Positions 6,903 through 12,280 of a DNA stretch of 12,280 nt are shown here, in pieces (position 1 is the first letter of the stretch; each line of letters opens with the position of its first letter). This DNA comes from JBEINZ01 sp040377825. GTDB taxonomy: Bacteria; Pseudomonadota; Alphaproteobacteria; Rhizobiales; Ancalomicrobiaceae. The position numbers and the translations under genes are program-made. The notes beneath the pieces were generated by a model. The model ran no database searches. It was given only the letters and a program-made list of their open reading frames with translations, and was not told the origin of the DNA. The stretch is from the NCBI GenBank assembly GCA_040377825.1, contig JBEINZ010000069.1:1-12280 (forward strand), written 5' to 3'.

Positions 6903-7904
6903 CTACGCATCTCCCTCCACCGCCACCTTTCGCTCGCCGCGCATGCCGTTGCGCTCCTCCGACGGTGTGCGCTTGAAGTATTCGCTGTAGCATTTGGAGA
7001 AGTGGGAGGCGGAGACGAAGCCGCAGGCGAGGCCGACAGAGAGGATGGGCATGGAGGTCTGGCGGATCAGATGGCGGGCGCGTTCAAGGCGCAAGCCGAG
7101 ATAATAGCGCGTTGGCGTTGCGTCGAGATAGCGCTGGAAAAGCCGTTCCAGTTGGCGCGGGGAGAGGCTGACCAAGCGGGCGAGTTGAGCACAGGACAGC
7201 GGGCGTTCAAGCCGCTTGTCCATCTCCGCGATGACCGCCAGAAGCTTCGGATGGCTAACGCCAAGCCGCGCGCGCAGCTCCATGCGCTGGCGCTCGTGGC
7301 TGTCGCGCATGCGATGGTGGATCAGCTCGTCGGTTACTAACGCGGCGACGGCGGTGCTTTTCTTCGTGGATACCAGCGCCAGCATCATGTCGATGGCCGC
7401 CGTGCCGCCGGCGCAGGTAAAACGGTTGCGATCGAATTCGTAGAGTTCCTGCGTGACCTCGATCTCCGGAAACTCCTCGCGGAAGGAATCGAAGTTCTCC
7501 CAATGGATCGCGCAGCGATAGCCGTCAAGCAGGCCGGCCTTCGCCAAAACGTAGGTGCCGGTGCACAAGGCACCGATCGAGACGCCGTAAAAGGCGAGCT
7601 TGCGCAGCTTGGCGATCAAGACCGCGTGGTCGACCTTCTGCACGTCGATGCCCGCGCAGACGATGATCTCGGGCATCGGCCCGATATCCTTGTAGCTCCC
7701 GTCGACTGAAACCGAAATTCCATTGGAGGCGTCGACCGATGCGCCGTCAGGAGAATAGAGTTTCCAGGCAAAGAGCTTGGACTGCGTGACGTAATTGGCG
7801 AGCCGCAAGACCTCGACCGCCGAGGCGAAAGCGATCATCGAAAAGTTCGGAACGAGCAGGAAGCCGACCGTATGCGTCGCGCCGACCTCGGGCCTGACAT
7901 TCAT
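6903..7904 (-). CDS. GlxA/GbdR-like AraC-family transcriptional regulator with DJ-1/PfpI-type N-terminal domain
   Basis: The 333 residues comprise an N-terminal amidotransferase-like (DJ-1/PfpI) domain (about 11-190) and a C-terminal pair of AraC-type helix-turn-helices (about 220-315). The N-terminal motif FLLVPNFSMIAFASAVEVLR is typical of the GbdR/CdhR/GlxA group, and Cys114 in GALCTGTYVLA occupies the nucleophile elbow, although these domains generally sense ligands rather than catalyse. The C-terminal part shows LARLVSLSPRQLERLFQRYL and LSVGLACGFVSASHFSKCY, the two recognition units. Characterised members control glycine betaine, dimethylglycine, choline or carnitine catabolism, which fits the adjacent one-carbon cluster. 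ATG 7904 is set by a near-perfect AAGGAGGT nine bases upstream; the 37 codons open before it are not conserved-looking. Regulation of the + strand cluster and of itself is inferred from family and position. Confidence 0.92.
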   Translation of the reverse strand: MNVRPEVGATHTVGFLLVPNFSMIAFASAVEVLRLANYVTQSKLFAWKLYSPDGASVDASNGISVSVDGSYKDIGPMPEIIVCAGIDVQKVDHAVLIAKLRKLAFYGVSIGALCTGTYVLAKAGLLDGYRCAIHWENFDSFREEFPEIEVTQELYEFDRNRFTCAGGTAAIDMMLALVSTKKSTAVAALVTDELIHHRMRDSHERQRMELRARLGVSHPKLLAVIAEMDKRLERPLSCAQLARLVSLSPRQLERLFQRYLDATPTRYYLGLRLERARHLIRQTSMPILSVGLACGFVSASHFSKCYSEYFKRTPSEERNGMRGERKVAVEGDA

Positions 7905-8093
7905 CGCGAAATAACCTCCTTGCGACCGGTGCCGCATGGAGGCGGTCAGCGTTCCCAGATGCCGATGCGAGCTAAGTCTCTGACAAATCGGGACAAAAGC
8001 CAGTTTTGCCGACAAATGTTCGTCTCTTGGCTGTTCAATTTACGACGACTTGTGTCCGTCGACAAGCAAGGGTCTATATCTCAGGCGAAACAT
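7905..8093. promoter_or_regulatory. Upstream region of the GlxA/GbdR-like gene with repeated GACAAA words
   Basis: This 189-base gap separates the polysaccharide operon's last stop from the regulator start and should hold the regulator promoter. The + strand word GACAAA occurs at 7982-7987, 7992-7997 and 8011-8016, starts 10 and 19 bases apart and so on roughly one face of the helix. An inverted pair CTTGT / ACAAG with an 8-base spacer lies at 8049-8066. Repeated half-sites suit an AraC-type regulator acting on its own promoter. No clear -35/-10 pair or intrinsic terminator for the upstream operon was found. Confidence 0.35.
7914..7921 (-). promoter_or_regulatory. Strong Shine-Dalgarno of the GlxA/GbdR-like gene
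   Basis: Read on the - strand, AAGGAGGT ends 9 bases before ATG 7904. It is nearly the full anti-16S match and the best ribosome site in the window, and it rules out the upstream in-frame starts (for example 8015). Confidence 0.75.
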
Positions 8094-9371
8094 TTAGCGT
8101 GGAAGCGACAACACGAGGCTTGCGCTTTGCCGGTTGTGTTCGGCGCGATGGCGTGCTTCCAGCGCGATCATGCCCCAAGCGAGGCCCCAAAGCAGGAAAA
8201 AGTGCCGCCAGTGATCGCTATCGATGATCCAGCCGATGATCATATGGCCGAAGAGCGCGATCCAAACGCATTGCGCGACCGGCTGCCAGGGTCGGCTTTT
8301 GAACATCAAGGGGAAGAGGCTTTTGAGGGTCCAAAAAACGAGCGTCAGATAGGCGACACCGCCGAGCCAACCGTAGCCGAGCAGCGCCTTTAGGTAAACA
8401 TTGTGCGGATCTTCGGGGTAGTATCTGGCGAAATCGAGCGGTCCGAGGCCGAGTGGCAGCTCGGTTGCCCAAAGGAACCCGATCCAGTGCCGCGCAAGTC
8501 GGCCAAGACGCGCGCTGTCGTAATCCTGCAAGAGCTTGGCGCGTTGTTCCAGCATCTCCGAGATTTGCGGGATCGAGGCGGCGAACGCGATCAACACAAC
8601 GATCGTCGCGAGGCCGGTGGCGGCAATCAGGATCAGGCGAATACGTTGCGATGGCCGCCTTTCATTGAGAAAGACGACGATGCCGAGCGCCATCAGACCA
8701 AAGGCGGCCAGAAACCACGCCGCGCGCGAGTAAGAAAAGAAGATCGCCGCAAGGAGCAGGAGGACCGGGATCATTGTCGCCCAAACGCGCAAGAGAGGCC
8801 GGGTCAAAAGATCTCGAGCGAGCAAGAGGAGCGGTAGGATCAGAAATGGACCGAAAACGTTCGGATCCTTGAACGCGCCTTTTGCACGGTCATAGCGCGT
8901 CAGAGCGTCAATATCGAAAAAGTATCCGACGATGCCGAGGGCGGCCGCGATCAATGCCGCCGTGATCGAGGCTCGCATGAAGAGGTTAAGTCGGTGCGGC
9001 GCGTCGGCGATCGTTGCCGCGAAGAACAGGCTCGTGAATGCAAGGAAGAACGACACCGCGACGAATGTGCGTGCCTTGTCGGCCTCGATCATCGGTACGG
9101 TCAGGTTTATCAGCCCGCCGATGTTGAAAAGGCTGATCAGAACGAAGAGCGGGGCGATCGCGCGCGGCAGGCTGAGCCCGAGCGCGAATGCGCATATCCC
9201 GGTGACGCCAATCAAGACCTCGTAGGGCGCGGGTTCGAACATCACGACGCTGCCGGACATGACGCCGAGAAAGAGGATGACGTCACCAAGCCGAACAGCC
9301 GAGAAGCGTTTGGCCCCCATCGGCGCAAGCGCCGCGCCCGTCGGGACGGTGCCGGCGAAGACGGTACTCAA
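8094..9371 (-). CDS. O-antigen ligase / polymerase family membrane protein (Wzy/WaaL-like)
   Basis: The 425-residue polytopic membrane protein has about 10-12 hydrophobic segments spread from residue 30 to 405. It contains DPNVFGPFL (169-177), FFSYSRAAWFLA (211-222) and, after a hydrophilic periplasmic loop (about 270-325), LPLGLGPLDFARYYPEDPHN with a conserved-type His323. An Arg after the SYS motif plus a late-loop His is the usual pattern of WaaL ligases and Wzy polymerases, which transfer undecaprenyl-linked glycans. In an operon with an initiating sugar-phosphate transferase it may polymerise or ligate an exopolysaccharide or O-antigen; ligase and polymerase cannot be told apart by sequence. 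The start is uncertain: TTG 9371 overlaps the preceding stop (TTGA), while ATG 9320 (MGAKRFSAVRLG) would remove 17 residues and leave a 48-base gap. Neither has a strong Shine-Dalgarno. Confidence 0.88.
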   Translation of the reverse strand: MSTVFAGTVPTGAALAPMGAKRFSAVRLGDVILFLGVMSGSVVMFEPAPYEVLIGVTGICAFALGLSLPRAIAPLFVLISLFNIGGLINLTVPMIEADKARTFVAVSFFLAFTSLFFAATIADAPHRLNLFMRASITAALIAAALGIVGYFFDIDALTRYDRAKGAFKDPNVFGPFLILPLLLLARDLLTRPLLRVWATMIPVLLLLAAIFFSYSRAAWFLAAFGLMALGIVVFLNERRPSQRIRLILIAATGLATIVVLIAFAASIPQISEMLEQRAKLLQDYDSARLGRLARHWIGFLWATELPLGLGPLDFARYYPEDPHNVYLKALLGYGWLGGVAYLTLVFWTLKSLFPLMFKSRPWQPVAQCVWIALFGHMIIGWIIDSDHWRHFFLLWGLAWGMIALEARHRAEHNRQSASLVLSLPR

Positions 9372-10894
9372 TAGGCGTTTCCCGTATCAAGGAGCCGCAA
9401 CGGGGTCGCGAAGAGGATGTAGAGGTCGAAGGCGAGCGACCAGTTCTCGATGTAATCAAGATCATGTTCGACGCGCTTCATGATCTTCTCGGAGGTATCC
9501 GTTTCGCCACGCCAGCCATTGATTTGCGCCCAACCGGTCACCCCAGGCTTCACTTTGTGTCGGGCGAAATAACCATCAACGACTTGTTCGTACAACCGGT
9601 TTTCTGCCTTCGCCGAAAGCGCGTGCGGACGTGGGCCGACCAAAGAGAGCTGACCGGCAAGCACATTGAAAAGCTGAGGCAATTCGTCGATCGAAAGCTT
9701 CCGAATGATCCGGCCCACACGCGTCACGCGCGGATCGCCCTTGCTCACAAGTTGGTTAGCGTTGACATCGGTCCGGTCGACATACATCGAGCGGAACTTC
9801 CAAACGTTGATCGGCTCGTTGTTGAACCCGTACCGTTTCTGGCGGAAGAAAACCGGACCGCGCGAATCGAGTTTGATCGCCATTGCGGCGGCGAGCATCA
9901 GTGGAGAGAGCGCGACAAGAGCGATTGTTCCGAACAGCAGGTCGAAGGCGCGCTTGTTCACGCCGTCCCAGTCCGCCATCGGCTTGTCGAGTAGATCCAA
10001 GAACGGGACGGCTCCGACATAAGAGTAGGAGCGCGGTCGGAACTTTAGCTTGCTAGAATGCGCCGCAAGACGGATATCGACCGGCAGAACCCAGAGCCTT
10101 TTCAAAAGCTCAAGCACCCGCGCCTCCGCGGTAATGGGCAGGGTCACAAGCAGCATATCCAATTGTGCGATACGGCCGAACTCCACCAACTCCGCAATGG
10201 TACCGAGTTTGGGATAGCCAGCCACGAGCCGTGGCGAACGTTCATCGCCACGATCGTCGAACACGCCGCAGATGCGGATATCGGTTTCTCGCTCTTTTTC
10301 GAGTGAGCGGATGAGGATCTGTGCCGCTTCCCCTCCGCCGACCACGACGGCGCGCCGTTCGAGTTTTCCTTCCGCTGTCCAACCTCTGACTAAGTTCGCC
10401 AACATGATTCGTGAGATTGTTAGCGAACCCGCGACCGCAACCAGCCAGATCCCGAACCAGACGCGCGAAAACGTCTCGCCGAGCTTGAGGAAAAACAAAG
10501 CGAGCGCAAACAGGGCGATCGCAGCGGTCCAAACCAGCCAGAGCCTCGGGATCGTGCGGATCGGGCGTCGCAGTGACGCCAAACTGTAACTGCCGATTGT
10601 AGCAGCGGCGGCTGAGTAGATTGTGGCGACCGCCAGAATCGCGGCTGGGTAAATTTCAAAAGCCAAGGCTGCATCATCGACGTAAACAGAAGCAATGAGC
10701 AGGCCAATCCAGACAATGGCGAAGAATTCAGCAAATCGGACCACGCCGCCGATGATCGACCCAGAGAAAGTCGATTTGCGAAATTGTAACGCGGCTCGGA
10801 GTGCCCCGACGGGGCTTATGAATCGTCCGCCGGATAGTTCCGCGCGGTCGTTTCCCATGGCGCCATGTTCGAAGTGAGCGTTGTGAACGGTCAT
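9368..10894 (-). CDS. Undecaprenyl-phosphate sugar-1-phosphate transferase (WcaJ/PssY-like polyprenyl glycosylphosphotransferase)
   Basis: The 508-residue protein has the full-length WcaJ architecture: about four or five N-terminal membrane helices (about 50-170), a Rossmann-like CoA-binding-type domain starting RRAVVVGGGEAAQILIRSL (180-198), and a C-terminal bacterial sugar transferase domain (from about 312). The latter shows KRAFDLLFG, a hydrophobic re-entrant helix, GPVFFRQKRYGFNN, VWKFRSM, the Asp-Glu pair 403-404 in LSIDELPQLFNVL, LVGPRP (418-423) and KPGVTGWAQINGWRGE. It transfers a hexose-1-phosphate, commonly glucose or galactose, from UDP-sugar to undecaprenyl phosphate at the inner membrane, starting repeat-unit synthesis. 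ATG 10894 overlaps the upstream glycosyltransferase stop as ATGA, indicating translational coupling; a GTG at 10903 would add three residues. The sugar is not determinable from sequence alone. Confidence 0.95.
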   Translation of the reverse strand: MTVHNAHFEHGAMGNDRAELSGGRFISPVGALRAALQFRKSTFSGSIIGGVVRFAEFFAIVWIGLLIASVYVDDAALAFEIYPAAILAVATIYSAAAATIGSYSLASLRRPIRTIPRLWLVWTAAIALFALALFFLKLGETFSRVWFGIWLVAVAGSLTISRIMLANLVRGWTAEGKLERRAVVVGGGEAAQILIRSLEKERETDIRICGVFDDRGDERSPRLVAGYPKLGTIAELVEFGRIAQLDMLLVTLPITAEARVLELLKRLWVLPVDIRLAAHSSKLKFRPRSYSYVGAVPFLDLLDKPMADWDGVNKRAFDLLFGTIALVALSPLMLAAAMAIKLDSRGPVFFRQKRYGFNNEPINVWKFRSMYVDRTDVNANQLVSKGDPRVTRVGRIIRKLSIDELPQLFNVLAGQLSLVGPRPHALSAKAENRLYEQVVDGYFARHKVKPGVTGWAQINGWRGETDTSEKIMKRVEHDLDYIENWSLAFDLYILFATPLRLLDTGNAY

Positions 10895-12090
10895 CTGCGC
10901 CACTGTTGGCTAACGGGCCTCGCCGACAGTTTGTGGCGCGGACTGGGTTGAGCATTTATCATGTAACTACGATAGGTGGCCTCAACCGTGGCGGCCATCA
11001 TTGCGCTACAGAAGGTCGGGCGGATTCGATCGCGCAGTATACTTGCGCGGCGCGCGGTACCGGCCGGATCGCTAAGCGCTGCCGACATGCCGGCGGCTAG
11101 CGCCGAAGGATCATCCGGGCGGATCAGCCGCCAGGCATCGTCGCCAAAAATCTCCGGAATACCGCCAACCCGCGTGGCAATCACCGGAACCTCGGCCGCG
11201 ACGGATTCCAGCACGACGTAAGGGAGCGATTCAGCGCGCGAGGGCACAACGGCAATTCTGCCGAGCGTGAGGGCCTCCCGCGTCGGCATCGAACCATGAA
11301 AACGGATGCGTTTCGCGACACCGAGCTTGGATGCCAACACCTCCATGGCCGGGCGCTCTGTGCCCGGACCGACAAGCGCGAGATGTATGTCGAACCCGTC
11401 CGATACGAGGCTTGCAAAGGCGCGTATCAGGACATCGGTACCCTTGAGCCGGCGCATTTCTCCGATCGACACGAAGTCGGCCGCGTCTTCCGCAGGGCGA
11501 ATGGGACCGAACTCCGTGGTGCTGACGCCATTGTAAATAACCGATGCGCGCGTATGCGGCACCCCAACATTGTCCTCGTAGGCAGCTTGCTCGAATTTCG
11601 AGACGAAGATCAGGCCGTCCGTCAACCTCTCTAGCAACCACTCGGCCGCAAAGAATATGCGTCCAGCCAACCGCTTGTTAGAAAAATGCAGCGAACCGCC
11701 ATGTGGGGAGTATACCCGCGCCGCGCGGTCGCCGAACAAGCCGAGTGCAGTGCCGACGAGTCTTGCATAAACTCCACCCTTTGCGCCATGTCCGTGCACG
11801 ACATTCGGCGAACGCCCGTGAAGCCAATAAAGCATCCGGCAGATGGAGGCTATTTCGCCAATTGCGGCGGTGCGTTTGATCGGCAGGCGCAGAATGCCAA
11901 GACCGAGGTAGGGCTTGAGCGACGCGATGGCTTCCTCGGAATACTCATCATTGTCGCTTGAGCCGCATATAAGCCCGACGCGATGGCCGGCAGCGGCTTG
12001 CGCACGCACGAGATCGCCGACATGGCGCAATACGCCGCCAACCGGTTTTCGTAAGCAGTGCACAATTTTTAGTGAGTTGTCGGACAACAT
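10891..12090 (-). CDS. GT4-family glycosyltransferase (GT-B fold)
   Basis: The 399-residue soluble or peripheral protein has two Rossmann-like domains. The N-terminal acceptor domain opens KIVHCLRKPVGGVLRHVGDL, with the GGVxRHV glycine loop, and contains VVHGHGAKGGVYARLVG (97-113). The C-terminal donor domain starts near 205 (FVSIGEMRRLKGTDVLIRAF, with Arg214 and Lys216 as likely phosphate contacts) and contains the E-x7-E motif Glu287-Glu295 (ESLPYVVLE), followed by VPVIATRVGGIPEI. This identifies a retaining nucleotide-sugar transferase of family GT4. As the first gene of the operon it probably adds a sugar to the lipid-linked intermediate started by the next gene's product. ATG 12090 immediately precedes the conserved first strand; no Shine-Dalgarno is evident and a hairpin lies 3 bases upstream. 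The last 25 or so residues form a basic tail beyond the fold. Donor and acceptor are unknown. Confidence 0.93.
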   Translation of the reverse strand: MLSDNSLKIVHCLRKPVGGVLRHVGDLVRAQAAAGHRVGLICGSSDNDEYSEEAIASLKPYLGLGILRLPIKRTAAIGEIASICRMLYWLHGRSPNVVHGHGAKGGVYARLVGTALGLFGDRAARVYSPHGGSLHFSNKRLAGRIFFAAEWLLERLTDGLIFVSKFEQAAYEDNVGVPHTRASVIYNGVSTTEFGPIRPAEDAADFVSIGEMRRLKGTDVLIRAFASLVSDGFDIHLALVGPGTERPAMEVLASKLGVAKRIRFHGSMPTREALTLGRIAVVPSRAESLPYVVLESVAAEVPVIATRVGGIPEIFGDDAWRLIRPDDPSALAAGMSAALSDPAGTARRASILRDRIRPTFCSAMMAATVEATYRSYMINAQPSPRHKLSARPVSQQWRR

Positions 12091-12093
12091 TGA

Positions 12094-12108
12094 GCGTACT
12101 CGGTACGC
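12094..12108 (-). repeat. Perfect inverted repeat just before the glycosyltransferase start codon
   Basis: GCGTAC and GTACGC are exact reverse complements separated by 3 bases, ending 3 bases before ATG 12090. In mRNA this could form a 6-bp hairpin where the Shine-Dalgarno would be; on DNA it is an operator-sized dyad. Confidence 0.6.
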
Positions 12109-12165
12109 GACGGGAGACTCCGCCGAACGCTTATGTTGGATTATGACTTAACGTCTTTGGCTCCG

Positions 12166-12189
12166 CACTTGTAATGTGCATGCAAAGTG
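12166..12189. repeat. 24-base interrupted dyad, operator-like
   Basis: The element is symmetric as CACTT-N3-ATG-N2-CAT-N3-AAGTG: the 5-base outer arms and 3-base inner arms both match exactly (16 of 24 positions). Size and spacing resemble a site for a dimeric helix-turn-helix protein. It lies between the candidate promoter and the start codon. Confidence 0.4.
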
Positions 12190-12197
12190 TGTGTGGT

Positions 12198-12226
12198 CCC
12201 ATAAATGTATTATTAAACTTAATGGG
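12198..12226. repeat. 29-base imperfect dyad with AT-rich centre
   Basis: The outer arms CCCATAAA (12198-12205) and TTAATGGG (12219-12226) are reverse complements with one mismatch, around an AT-rich centre of 13 bases. It overlaps the -10 of the candidate promoter on the - strand, a common place for a repressor site. Confidence 0.4.
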
Positions 12227-12238
12227 CCGCGACTTTAA
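12210..12238 (-). promoter_or_regulatory. Candidate sigma-70-type promoter for the polysaccharide operon
   Basis: On the - strand TTAAAG (12238-12233) and TAATAA (12215-12210) are 17 bases apart, a fair but not strong -35/-10 pair. It would give a leader of about 110 bases before ATG 12090. AT-rich DNA gives such matches by chance, so confidence is low. Confidence 0.3.
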
Positions 12239-12280
12239 GAGTTTTGGCGTCGTATCAAAAAAAGCGCTCTGTGACGGCAA

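Larger units (their letters stand above)
12091..12280. promoter_or_regulatory. AT-rich upstream region of the polysaccharide operon
   Basis: The 190 bases to the window edge contain no supportable gene. Composition drops sharply: 12181-12240 is about 38 percent GC, with only 2 G/C in 12201-12220, against GC-rich flanks. The stretch carries a candidate promoter and three dyads, listed separately. A seven-base A run at 12258-12264 (T run on the - strand) follows a short AGCGCT palindrome but has no adequate stem inside the window. Confidence 0.55.

Noticed and set aside
6853..6993. N-terminal extension of the short-chain dehydrogenase frame to 6993
   Set aside because: It would overlap the upstream regulator gene by 91 bases and encodes low-complexity sequence; ATG 6852 has a proper Shine-Dalgarno and starts the fold.
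7905..8015. Extension of the regulator frame to 8015
   Set aside because: The AAGGAGGT site points to ATG 7904, and the extra 37 residues do not resemble the family N-terminus.
12245..12275. Intrinsic terminator on the - strand at the seven-T run near the right edge
   Set aside because: The only paired element visible is a 6-base AGCGCT self-palindrome next to the T run; a real stem would have to be longer, and none is present in the window.
1..12280. Mobile elements, tRNA or rRNA genes, CRISPR arrays
   Set aside because: No transposase, integrase, terminal repeats, tRNA-like cloverleaf or regularly spaced repeats were seen on either strand.

Overview
This window is chromosomal DNA of a GC-rich alphaproteobacterium, most likely of the Hyphomicrobiales (Rhizobiales). 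That placement rests on GC-rich codon use, the kinds of protein seen and gene order recalled from related genomes; there is no marker gene to fix it. No RNA gene, insertion sequence, CRISPR array or origin was found, and coding density is high. The largest gene-free stretches are about 190 bases.

Region 1 (1-6080, + strand) is a one-carbon / corrinoid methyl-transfer module. In order: the 3' part of a GcvT-domain protein of the dimethylglycine/sarcosine dehydrogenase type (its start lies left of the window); a 99-residue protein of the misleadingly named 'virulence factor' family; a cysteine-rich MetV-like protein (methylenetetrahydrofolate reductase C-terminal zinc-ribbon family); MetF; a pterin-binding methyltransferase resembling acetogen MeTr/AcsE; and a 2Fe-2S/ASKHA protein resembling RACo, the ATP-dependent reductive activator of corrinoid proteins. 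Read together: methyl groups from a methylated amine, probably a betaine, pass through a corrinoid protein to tetrahydrofolate. MetF, probably with MetV, oxidises methyl-THF to methylene-THF, while RACo rescues oxidised cobalt and the GcvT-domain enzyme handles the partly demethylated amine. The primary amine:corrinoid methyltransferase (MttB-like) and the corrinoid protein are not in the window.

Region 2 (6097-7904, - strand) meets region 1 tail to tail. It holds a GlxA/GbdR-like AraC-family regulator with an amidotransferase-like N-terminal domain, of the type that controls choline, betaine or carnitine catabolism, followed 50 bases downstream by a classical short-chain dehydrogenase. The regulator is a candidate controller of region 1.

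Region 3 (8094-12090, - strand) is a compact surface-polysaccharide operon, transcribed right to left: a GT4 glycosyltransferase, a WcaJ/PssY-type polyisoprenyl-phosphate sugar-1-phosphate transferase (ATGA overlap) and a Wzy/WaaL-type O-antigen ligase/polymerase (TTGA overlap). Its upstream DNA (12091-12280) is unusually AT-rich and contains three separate dyad-symmetric elements and one weak sigma-70-like promoter.
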